Assembly (NCBI GenBank): GCA_016199015.1
Contig: JACQHN010000322.1
Span: 1-6,189 of the forward strand
Direction: 5' to 3'
From: Nitrospira defluvii
GTDB lineage: Bacteria > Nitrospirota > Nitrospiria > Nitrospirales > Nitrospiraceae
Length of the DNA: 6,189 nucleotides
This document shows, piece after piece, positions 1 to 5,770 of this stretch (position 1 is the stretch's first letter; every line of letters starts with the position of its first letter). The notes below the pieces were generated by a model. That model made no database searches. It saw only the letters and a list, made by a program, of their open reading frames with translations, and was not told the DNA's origin. A program made the position numbers and the translations under genes.

Positions 1-345
1 ACGTATGCTCCGATTACTCATCCGACTCAGCCGGAAAGTTCCTCCAAGGGTGATAAGGAAAAACTGCGCGCGGCTACCAAAACCATGTTGAAGAAATGGA
101 ATGACGCGCTCACAGTCCTTCATCCGGCGCTCACCCAACCGGATACCGCACGTCCGCTGACACTCTACGCGGACACCTGGCAGCCGAGGGATAAGGTTCC
201 CATCCCTGACGCTGACTTTCCGCCGGGGCTCCCATCGTGGATGCGGGCACAAGATAACTGGGCCCGTCGTGTGGGGGCTGATGCCATCGCGAAACGCCGA
301 AACATTACGTTGACGGTCCCGAAAGGGATGGTGCAGGAGGCATGA
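1..345 (+). CDS. 3' end of an unrecognised protein-coding gene (5' part outside window)
   Basis: The frame is open from the first base of the window to TGA at 343-345, giving the last 114 residues of a protein whose start lies upstream. I do not recognise the family. The visible part is soluble-looking. It starts with a polar, Ser/Pro/Lys-rich stretch, continues with a helical basic segment around MLKKWNDAL, and has a proline-rich middle (PIPDADFPPGLPSW) followed by a charged region (WARRVGADAIAKRR). No membrane segment or metal-binding motif is seen. The stop codon overlaps the start of the amidohydrolase gene by four bases (ATGA). This implies co-transcription and probably coupled translation, so the protein may act in the same pathway as the amidohydrolase, but its function cannot be told from this piece. 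The ATG at 85 is internal, because coding continues upstream of it without a stop. Confidence 0.75.
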   Translation, partial: TYAPITHPTQPESSSKGDKEKLRAATKTMLKKWNDALTVLHPALTQPDTARPLTLYADTWQPRDKVPIPDADFPPGLPSWMRAQDNWARRVGADAIAKRRNITLTVPKGMVQEA

Positions 346-2015
346 CGACCCCCGCTCCTGGACGAGCCGGTTCCACCCCCATTGATCCAGGCACAGGTCC
401 GAAACTCGCCCTGCATGGCCGCTTGGTCATCATGGATGACGCCTTCACGGTCATTCCAGAGGGCGTCGTCTATGTCGAGCGAGGCACCATCCTGGCCGTC
501 ACGGAGGCGGGAACGGCCCGCCCTGTGGGTTTCGAGTCCGTTCCCATCGTCAATAGCCGCGGCACGATCTTCCCCGGTCTGATCGAACTCCACAACCATC
601 TCGCGTACAACGCCCTGCGCCTCTGGGATGTGCCCAAGCGGTTCAAGAACCGCGACCAGTGGTCGGGGATTCCCGCCTACCGCACACTCATCAGCGGCCC
701 GATGCAGATCATCGGGAAAACTCCTGAGCTGGTCCCAGCCTTGATTCGATACGTCGAATGCAAGAGCCTGCTCGGTGGAGTGACGACGAGTCAAGGAATT
801 CAGCTGTTCAGCAACGCCGGCATCCGGCGCTTCTATCAGGGGATGGTGCGCAATGTGGAGCAAACCGATGAAGAGGCGTTACCGGAGGCAGAGACCCGGG
901 TGGCTGACATCGACGCCCGCGACGCAAGCCGATTCCTGGAACGCCTCAAGAAAGCCACCTGCTTTCTCCTGCACCTAAGCGAAGGCGTGGACGAAACCGC
1001 TCGCAAGCATTTCCTCGCGCTCCAGATCTCGGATCAGGAATGGGCGATCGGGAAGCAAATGGCCGGAATCCATTGCGCAGGTCTGACCGGAGACGACTTC
1101 AAGATCTACGGGGAGAAACAAGGGGCGATGATTTGGTCTCCGCTGAGCAATTTGCTCCTGTACGGAGAGACGGCCGGAATCAAATCCGCGAAGGAGGCTG
1201 GTGTCCGGATTGGGATCGGCTCGGACTGGTCACCATCGGGCAGTAAGAATCTCCTGGGGGAACTCAAAGTCGCCAGGTTGGTCAGTCAGGCGGAAGGAGG
1301 TGTGTTCAGTGATCGCGACATCATCTCGATGGCAACCAGGCAGGCGGCGGCGATTCTCCAGTGGGATGCGGCCCTCGGATCCCTTGAGCCAGGGAAACGA
1401 GCGGATCTGCTCGTCGTCTCCGGAACCACCGGTGACCCCTATGAGTTACTCTTGACCGCCAAAGAAACATCCATTCGACTGGTGACGATCAATGGAATCG
1501 CGCGGTATGGACTGCCGAGTCTCATGCAACGACTGGGAGCAGCAGGAGAGGATATTAGGGTGGGTGGTCTCGTGCGGACGGTCTTCCTGCAGCAGGAGAG
1601 CGCGAATCCGACGGTGGGAACAATCACGCTGAAAGCGGCCACAACGACACTGAAGGAGGCATTGCGTCACTTGCCGGAATTGGCTCGGGAGCGAGAACAA
1701 CCCGAAACTGCCCCGCGTGAGTTTCTACGTAGCCTGGTGCAAGGCATGCCGAGGCAGCAAGAGTGGACCTTGGCACTCGACGAGTTAGAAGATACCGGTC
1801 TGGATCTGAGGCCGCGCTTGCCGCTGCCAGGCGAGCAAGCGCTCACGGGGCCGACACGAGTATCGGCACAAGCCACCGCGCCGCTCTCCGAGATTGTGGT
1901 GCCGCTCGAGCTGGACCCTCTGGCGGTCGCCGACGATGCGACGTTCTTCGCGCGGATCGACAAGCAAATCAACCTTCCTGATTTTGTGAAGACGGGACTC
2001 AAGGCCCTGTACTGA
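342..2015 (+). CDS. Metal-dependent amidohydrolase (imidazolonepropionase/cytosine-deaminase-like) with long C-terminal extension
   Basis: This 557-residue cytoplasmic protein belongs to the amidohydrolase superfamily, whose members hydrolyse C-N bonds in a TIM barrel using one or two metal ions. The expected ligands are all visible: H84 and H86 (LHNH), H211 in the HLSE motif with E214 as likely acid/base, H244 (GIHCAG) and D295 (GSDW). This H-x-H, H-x-x-E, H, D set is typical of mononuclear deaminase-type members. Residues 20-80 and 345-362 (LGSLEPGKRADLLVV) form the flanking composite beta-sandwich. Such proteins usually end near residue 400; residues about 395-557 are an extra region I do not recognise. 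The ATG at 342 overlaps the previous stop. AGGAGG at 335-340 is only one base from this ATG, unusually close, so coupling with the upstream gene probably helps initiation. The next in-frame ATG (codon 31) would cut into the beta-sandwich. The substrate is unknown. Confidence 0.88.
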   Translation: MTTPAPGRAGSTPIDPGTGPKLALHGRLVIMDDAFTVIPEGVVYVERGTILAVTEAGTARPVGFESVPIVNSRGTIFPGLIELHNHLAYNALRLWDVPKRFKNRDQWSGIPAYRTLISGPMQIIGKTPELVPALIRYVECKSLLGGVTTSQGIQLFSNAGIRRFYQGMVRNVEQTDEEALPEAETRVADIDARDASRFLERLKKATCFLLHLSEGVDETARKHFLALQISDQEWAIGKQMAGIHCAGLTGDDFKIYGEKQGAMIWSPLSNLLLYGETAGIKSAKEAGVRIGIGSDWSPSGSKNLLGELKVARLVSQAEGGVFSDRDIISMATRQAAAILQWDAALGSLEPGKRADLLVVSGTTGDPYELLLTAKETSIRLVTINGIARYGLPSLMQRLGAAGEDIRVGGLVRTVFLQQESANPTVGTITLKAATTTLKEALRHLPELAREREQPETAPREFLRSLVQGMPRQQEWTLALDELEDTGLDLRPRLPLPGEQALTGPTRVSAQATAPLSEIVVPLELDPLAVADDATFFARIDKQINLPDFVKTGLKALY

Positions 2016-2041
2016 CGGGGATGAAGGTGATCCAGCCATCC

Positions 2042-2061
2042 CTCCCACTACAAAGCGGGAG
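2042..2061 (+). terminator. Terminator-like hairpin after the amidohydrolase gene
   Basis: CTCCC-A-CT, loop ACAA, AG-C-GGGAG forms a stem of seven pairs with one A/C mismatch, 27 bases after the amidohydrolase stop codon. Its position suits an operon end. No run of T follows, so it is not a classical intrinsic terminator and could instead act as a 3' stabilising hairpin. Confidence 0.35.
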
Positions 2062-2185
2062 CACGACTCCTGTCTCATTCACTCGGCACATTCAGGGTGT
2101 GCCTTGCCGAACCACATCGATCTCGGCGGTAATTTCGGAGCGTTTCGGGTAGGTAGCCCGATGCTCATTCTGCCTGGTACACCAT

Positions 2186-2248
2186 ATCCGCCTGGCCTCT
2201 CGACCAGGGTTTCATCCAGGTCCACAACGATTCCTCGCAGAGTGCCCT
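2186..2248 (+). repeat. 63-bp direct repeat, copy A
   Basis: This segment matches 3982-4044 in the same orientation at 59 of 63 positions. The differences are at 2190/3986, 2220/4016, 2222/4018 and 2244/4040, and the longest identical run is 29 bases (2191-2219). The flanks on both sides are unrelated. The repeat contains a small palindrome (CCTGG, 8-base loop, CCAGG). Read on the minus strand it gives 20 codons including VVDLDETLVERPGG, which resembles motif I (DxDxT) of HAD-type phosphatases. The open frame stops soon outside the repeat, so at most this is a gene remnant. Confidence 0.85.
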
Positions 2249-2715
2249 GCAAGTTGCATCGTGGACGATCGTCTCATCTTTCGAACCACAGCTCGCTCGG
2301 GCACCTTACGCCGAATGAGTTCATGCTATATCGTCAGGTGATCGGAATCGCCGAAGAAGTCATCTGCTCTGGTTAAGGACTGTCTCGGAACGGGGCCAAC
2401 GTCACTGTGGTGGTGCTATCTGCTACAGGAAGAAGCGGGCTTTGTAGCAGCTCTCCACGCGCGCGAGTGGAAGGGTGGTAGCGTAGACCTGTAATTGTTG
2501 GGATTCTCGCTTAATTGGGATTCATGAACAGGCATTGCCCTTGCTCATGCAGAGACATAGAGGGCCGCTTGTGGGGAGGGCAGGGACATGTCGACCTGGA
2601 GCCTCTCAGCGAAGCCGGCTGGGAAGTAAGTCTTCGAGTCGTTCTTATAGTCGGCTCGGGGAGGATATTGAGCGAGCGCAGGGCAATGAATGTTTTCTCC
2701 ACATGAGGTGGCAGC

Positions 2716-3393
2716 ATGGCAACCAAAAAGAGCGAGCAGGAACCCAAGAAAATCACGTTGAGTGTGATCAAGGCAGACATCGGCGGATTTGTCGGTCATT
2801 CGGCGATGCATCCTGCATTGATCGAGGATGCCAACGAGAAACTTGCCGCGGCTAAAACAAGTGGGTTGCTCGTCGACTATCACGTATCGGCCTGCGGTGA
2901 TGACCTGCAGCTCATTATGACGCATCGTCACGGCGTCGATCACGAGCAGATCCATCGTCTCGCCTGGGACACCTTCGAAGCCGGAACTGAGGTGGCCAAA
3001 GAGCTCCATCTGTATGGAGCGGGACAGGATTTACTCGCCGATGCCTTCAGCGGAAATGTCAGGGGCCAAGGGCCTGGCGTGGCCGAGATGGAATTTGTTG
3101 AACGGAAGTCTGATCCGATTCTGATCTTTATGGCGGACAAGGCTTCAGCCGGGGCTTGGAATCTTCCTCTGTACAAGATGTTCGCCGATCCGTTTAACAC
3201 CGCCGGCCTGGTCATCGCTCCCACCTTGCACCAGGGTTTTCGATTCGAGGTGCACGATATTTATGAACACAAGAAGATCACCTTTGACTGTCCTGAAGAT
3301 CTGTACGACATGCTCATGTTTATCGGATCGCCGGGAAAATATAGCATCAAATATGTTTTTGCTCGTGCGGACGAGACCATCGCTGCCGCATAA
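2716..3393 (+). CDS. fbp: 5' part of fbp: N-terminal metal-binding portion of type V FBPase
   Basis: If the TAA is obeyed, translation gives 225 residues ending ARADETIAAA. This portion carries the KADIGG, GDDLQL, GQDLL, SGNVRG, GVAEMEF, MADK and FADPFN motifs, which bind magnesium and the substrate phosphate groups. It lacks the lysine and tyrosines of the aldolase site and the arginine-rich C-terminal motifs (WMRGSH, RFDGPP). No shorter functional member of this family is known to me, so the fragment is unlikely to be active alone. The ribosome binding site GAGGTG (2705-2710) with a five-base spacer supports the ATG at 2716. The first 12 residues (MATKKSEQEPKK) are a polar extension not seen in the shortest relatives. 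Confidence 0.7.
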   Translation: MATKKSEQEPKKITLSVIKADIGGFVGHSAMHPALIEDANEKLAAAKTSGLLVDYHVSACGDDLQLIMTHRHGVDHEQIHRLAWDTFEAGTEVAKELHLYGAGQDLLADAFSGNVRGQGPGVAEMEFVERKSDPILIFMADKASAGAWNLPLYKMFADPFNTAGLVIAPTLHQGFRFEVHDIYEHKKITFDCPEDLYDMLMFIGSPGKYSIKYVFARADETIAAA

Positions 3394-3429
3394 TCGACGG
3401 AACGGCTCTCGCTCATTGCGGGAAAATAT

Positions 3430-3840
3430 GTGGGGAAAGATGATCCCGTGATGATCGTCCGAGCGCAGCAGAATTTTCCGGCGGTGGGAGAAGTGCTGGA
3501 ACCGTTTCGCTATCCCTGGATCATCGAAGGCTGGATGCGCGGCTCGCATTATGGGCCGCTGATGCCGGTGTCGGTCAAGCAAGCCACGCCGACCAGGTTC
3601 GATGGTCCACCGCGCGTGGCCTGTTTGGGCTTTCAGCTGGCTGACGGCCGACTCATCGGACCACGCGATATGTTCGACGATCCATCCTATGACGAAGCGC
3701 GCCGGGATGCCAATCGAATAGCGGATGTCCTGCGATTGCATGGCCCCTTTGAGCCGCACCGCCTGCCTCTCGACGAGATGGAGTATACGACCATGCCTCA
3801 GATCATGAAAAAATTGGAAGCCCGCTGGGTGAAAGCGTAG
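3430..3840 (+). CDS. fbp: 3' part of fbp: C-terminal Schiff-base portion of type V FBPase
   Basis: This in-frame continuation of fbp lies after the TAA. The first ordinary start codon after the stop is GTG at 3430, with a weak GGGA six bases upstream. Starting there gives 136 residues with the conserved GKDDPV, GEVLEPF, GWMRGSHYGPLMPV, TRFDGPP, DMFDDP, GPFEPHRLP and EMEYTT motifs. That start would leave untranslated the well-conserved stretch STERLSLIAGKY (3394-3429), including the catalytic-site tyrosine at 3427-3429. Separate translation as a working second subunit is therefore unlikely. I list it as the 3' portion of the broken gene and not as an independent gene. Confidence 0.55.
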   Translation: MGKDDPVMIVRAQQNFPAVGEVLEPFRYPWIIEGWMRGSHYGPLMPVSVKQATPTRFDGPPRVACLGFQLADGRLIGPRDMFDDPSYDEARRDANRIADVLRLHGPFEPHRLPLDEMEYTTMPQIMKKLEARWVKA

Positions 3841-3851
3841 GGGGAAGAGGA

Positions 3852-3895
3852 CGTGACAGATCACGATTGCTTCGCCGTCCGTCCGTGGAGACGGC
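3852..3895 (+). terminator. Two adjacent hairpins after fbp, possible terminator
   Basis: A perfect small hairpin CGTGA-CAGA-TCACG (3852-3865) starts 12 bases after the fbp stop. A second one, GCCGTC (3874-3879) pairing with GACGGC (3890-3895), follows. Neither has a T-run after it, so intrinsic termination is uncertain. The position right behind a coding region is the main support. Confidence 0.35.
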
Positions 3896-3981
3896 CGGCC
3901 GATTCACTGCTGTATAACAGAATGTCTCTCTGCCACTGAGGGGTGCTTGGGAATGTAGTTTTGGCGACCCTTCTTGTGCGC

Positions 3982-4044
3982 ATCCACCTGGCCTCTCGAC
4001 CAGGGTTTCATCCAGCTTCACAACGATTCCTCGCAGAGTACCCT
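3982..4044 (+). repeat. 63-bp direct repeat, copy B
   Basis: This is the same-orientation partner of the repeat at 2186-2248, at 59/63 identity and displaced by 1796 bases, so that the pair brackets fbp. In the minus-strand frame shared with copy A, two of the four differences are silent third-position changes (both GGC to GGT). The other two fall in one codon, turning GAC (Asp) into AAG (Lys) and removing the first aspartate of the HAD-like DLDET motif. An antisense frame continues left to about 3803 without resembling copy A's flank. Confidence 0.85.
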
Positions 4045-4379
4045 ACGTAATCAAAGCAGAGGATCTCTACCGGCCACAGAGTGCCGACCACCCATAGATG
4101 TCCGAGCGCGAGAGGCTGTCCGGTATGCATTTCCCGGAGTGCTTGGAGACGAGCCACCCCATCGTGGAACATACGGCTCTCTGACCGTGATCTTTGAGTT
4201 GATCCGCCCGGTCAAGTGTGGGAGGATTGCCCGCACGTGACCGATGGGCTGGGATGCCGGTGGAGGGAGCGACTGTTCCGCATCGACAGTACTATCGGGG
4301 GCAATTGCAGAATGGCTCTACGGGGACAGGGGGACGTCACACAAGCTGATGGATTGATTCAGCAGAGGGAGAGGAGCCG

Positions 4380-4790
4380 ATGCCGACAACGACACAATTT
4401 GTAGTGAGTGGACAAAGCAAGCCCGGGGTGCTGGCCGAGGTGGCGGCGGTGCTTGGGGCCGCAGGGGTCAACATCAAGGCATTCTCTGCGCCAGAGGTAA
4501 CCGGTCCGGGAAAGCTACGGCTGATCGTGGCGGATGTCGATGCCGCTCGTATCGCGTTGAGGAAATCCAAGATCAAGTTTCGCGAAGAGACGGCGTTGAT
4601 TCTGAGCCTGGAGAACAAGCCTGGTGCGTTGAAACAGGTCGCCGATTCACTGACCAGGGCTCGCATCAATGTGAAGTGCGGCTATTGCACCCCGTCACGG
4701 GAAGGCAAACGCGCCATCGTGGTGTTGACCGTGTCGAACACCACCAAGGCTCTCGGCGTATTGCGCACCCAATCACTCGACGAATTTTAA
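4380..4790 (+). CDS. Tandem ACT-domain protein, probable amino-acid-binding regulator
   Basis: This 136-residue cytoplasmic protein consists of two ACT domains and nothing else. The first spans about residues 6-65, with SKPGVLAEVAAVL at 13-25 and GVNI at 29-32. The second spans about 72-131, with NKPGAL at 79-84 and RINV at 95-98. ACT domains bind small ligands, usually amino acids, at the interface between paired domains, near the glycine of the [N/S]KPG turn. Free-standing ACT proteins usually act as allosteric or regulatory partners, but the target cannot be read from this sequence. The ATG at 4380 follows GAGGAG (4371-4376), three bases away, within a longer purine-rich stretch. rlpA begins 11 bases after the stop, so the two are probably co-transcribed. 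No catalytic domain is fused to it. Confidence 0.85.
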   Translation: MPTTTQFVVSGQSKPGVLAEVAAVLGAAGVNIKAFSAPEVTGPGKLRLIVADVDAARIALRKSKIKFREETALILSLENKPGALKQVADSLTRARINVKCGYCTPSREGKRAIVVLTVSNTTKALGVLRTQSLDEF

Positions 4791-4801
4791 TTCGCCTCAC
4801 C

Positions 4802-5503
4802 ATGGGGGAGAAGAGGACAGAAACCAGACGTCTTCTTCTTCTCCTCCTTCTTTTTCTCACCGCATGGTTCAGCGGCTGTTCCGGCTGGAGTCCGGTGCGT
4901 CCGTCTTATCCGCCTGGTTACCCGCTGGGATTTGTCGAACGAGGGAGCGCCTCCTGGTATGGGCCGGGCTTCCACGGGAATCGCACGGCGAACGGTGAAG
5001 TGTACGATATGCACCAGCTGACGGCGGCGCATCGTACGTTGCCGCTCGGGTCGGTGGCTGAAGTGCGATCCTTGACCACCGGCCGGCAAGTGACGGTACG
5101 CATCAACGATCGAGGCCCGTTCGCTCGCGGGAGAATTCTGGATTTATCCTTCGCGGGTGCCCAAGCGATGGGCATGATCGGACGGGGCACCGACGACATC
5201 GAACTGCGCGTCATCCGTTATCAGGGGAAGGCCGGAGAGGTCGGGGTGTTGCGGGTGCAAGTGGGGTCTTTTGCCGATCCTACGAATGCGCACCTCTTGG
5301 TTGAACGGCTGAAGGTGGGCTATCCCGGTTCAAAGGCGGTGGCCATCGATCTACCAGAGGGCCGTCGCTATCGGGTCTATGCCGGTCAATTTCAGACGGA
5401 ACCTGCGGCCGAACAGGCCGCGGCACACTTGAGAAGAGTCTTGGACACCGATCCGTTTATCATCCGTGATGACACCTCGGGACTGACTACGGGGAATCCA
5501 TGA
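4802..5503 (+). CDS. rlpA: RlpA-like septal lipoprotein (DPBB plus SPOR domain)
   Basis: Starting at the ATG at 4802 gives 233 residues. Residues 8-26 are a lipoprotein signal: basic TRR, seven leucines, then FSGC with C26 as the lipidation site. Phe at -3 is less usual than Leu. Residues about 47-138 are the double-psi beta-barrel of RlpA (GSASWYGPGFHG, RTANGE, TAAHRTLPLGS, RINDRGPF, GRILDLS), with H77 and D103 in the positions of the catalytic pair of lytic RlpA proteins. Residues about 148-225 form a SPOR domain (LRVQVGSFADPTNA...YRVYAGQF), which binds denuded glycan at the division septum. The family includes lytic transglycosylases that separate daughter cells. The start at 4676 would lie inside the ACT gene and precede the signal peptide, so 4802 is chosen. 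No good Shine-Dalgarno sequence precedes it, and translation may depend on coupling to the ACT gene. Confidence 0.9.
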   Translation: MGEKRTETRRLLLLLLLFLTAWFSGCSGWSPVRPSYPPGYPLGFVERGSASWYGPGFHGNRTANGEVYDMHQLTAAHRTLPLGSVAEVRSLTTGRQVTVRINDRGPFARGRILDLSFAGAQAMGMIGRGTDDIELRVIRYQGKAGEVGVLRVQVGSFADPTNAHLLVERLKVGYPGSKAVAIDLPEGRRYRVYAGQFQTEPAAEQAAAHLRRVLDTDPFIIRDDTSGLTTGNP

Positions 5504-5523
5504 GGGCGACGCGCGATAGAAAA

Positions 5524-5538
5524 CAGCCGAAGAGGCTG
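5524..5538 (-). terminator. Small hairpin after rlpA, with T-rich tail on the minus strand
   Basis: CAGCC-GAAGA-GGCTG forms a 5-bp stem with a 5-base loop, 20 bases after the rlpA stop. On the plus strand no T-run follows. On the minus strand the stem is followed by GTTTTC-like sequence, so it would terminate leftward transcription better than rightward. No leftward gene is visible, and the stem is short. Confidence 0.25.
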
Positions 5539-5635
5539 ATATCGTGATTAAATGTCAGCGAGTATGGAATCATGGTAACCCTTGATGCGTCTGTCTGCCT
5601 GTGCTAATTGTATACGCGATGGATGACAGTGACCC

Positions 5636-5706
5636 GAGAGGACCGTATCCGGTCATCTTCTCACGCCTTAGGGCAAGTCTTGCAGTTCGGACCACGGGCT
5701 CCGAGC
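5636..5706 (+). promoter_or_regulatory. Possible structured 5' leader of the CNNM/CorC-like gene
   Basis: Two hairpins lie in the 267-base gap before the transporter gene. In the first, GAGAGGACCG (5636-5645) pairs with CGGTC (5650-5654) and TTCTC (5658-5662) around a TATC loop, with a three-base bulge. In the second, GTTCGGA (5685-5691) pairs with TCCGAGC (5700-5706), including one G-T pair. They could form an RNA leader that controls ion-transporter expression, but they match no riboswitch class that I recognise. A TAATAA box at 5732-5737 lies between the hairpins and the gene and lacks a convincing -35 partner. Confidence 0.25.
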
Positions 5707-5770
5707 TGATCCAAGAATCCACCGTATCCTGTAATAACTTAGTCCGGTCCTTTTACCCTCGATAGGTCTT

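Larger units (their letters stand above)
2016..2715. other. Gene-free region of about 700 bases upstream of fbp
   Basis: I find no convincing gene on either strand. The open frames here have no recognisable domain. It contains the terminator-like hairpin at 2042-2061 and the first copy of the 63-bp repeat (2186-2248). At 2422-2448 there is a second possible hairpin: GCTACA pairs with TGTAGC, with an inner AAG/CTT step and a CGGG loop. A 9-bp word TTGGGATTC occurs twice, at 2498-2506 and 2515-2523. Any fbp promoter must lie here, but no -35/-10 pair is good enough to mark. The length and lack of coding content suggest decayed sequence. Confidence 0.6.
2716..3840 (+). pseudogene. fbp: Type V fructose-1,6-bisphosphatase (FBP aldolase/phosphatase family) interrupted by an in-frame TAA
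   Basis: Read through the TAA at 3391-3393, this locus encodes 373 residues, the usual length of the archaeal/thermophile-type FBPase. These enzymes work in gluconeogenesis: they dephosphorylate fructose 1,6-bisphosphate and, in characterised members, also condense triose phosphates. Metal and phosphate residues lie before the stop: D21 and H28 (KADIGG...GH), D62-D63 (GDDLQ), Q104-D105 (GQDLL) and D141-K142. After it come Y238, K241 (GKYVGKDD) and Y357 (EMEYTT), matching Y229, the Schiff-base K232 and Y348 of archaeal enzymes (numbering from memory). The constant offset of nine on both sides shows that there is no frameshift or deletion. GAGGTG at 2705-2710 sits five bases before the ATG. The stop replaces a residue that is usually Val or Thr. 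It could be a real nonsense mutation, a sequence error or, less likely, readthrough. Confidence 0.8.
3841..4379. other. Gene-free region of about 540 bases between fbp and the ACT-domain gene
   Basis: No frame here has recognisable domain content. The region begins with two hairpins (3852-3895), holds copy B of the 63-bp repeat (3982-4044), and then runs about 335 bases with no structure I can identify. A promoter for the ACT/rlpA pair should lie in its right-hand part, but I see no convincing -35/-10 pair. Confidence 0.6.

Noticed and set aside
165..863. Minus-strand open frame of 232 codons opposite the amidohydrolase gene
   Set aside because: It lies antisense to a clear amidohydrolase coding region, has no recognisable domain and looks like a high-GC shadow frame.
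2104..2376. Plus-strand open frame of 90 codons across repeat copy A
   Set aside because: It has no domain, and the plus-strand frame open across repeat copy B reads the shared repeat in a different phase, so neither appears selected for coding.
2498..2523. 9-bp word TTGGGATTC repeated at 17-base spacing, considered as an operator
   Set aside because: It is short, lacks dyad symmetry and lies about 190 bases from the fbp start with no promoter seen nearby.
3391..3430. A programmed recoding or selenocysteine-type event in fbp
   Set aside because: The codon is TAA and not TGA, the following base is T, and I see no strong stem-loop just downstream. Readthrough is left open only as a weak alternative.
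3145..3864. Minus-strand open frame of 239 codons opposite fbp
   Set aside because: It mirrors the conserved FBPase coding strand and has no domain of its own. It does span the TAA region, but the plus-strand conservation explains the sequence.
4676..4801. Upstream in-frame start for rlpA
   Set aside because: It lies inside the ACT gene and would place 42 basic residues before an obvious lipoprotein signal peptide. The ATG at 4802 fits the signal.
5582..5616. TTGATG/TATACG as a promoter for the CNNM-like gene
   Set aside because: The spacing is about 23 bases, too long for a standard sigma-70 promoter.
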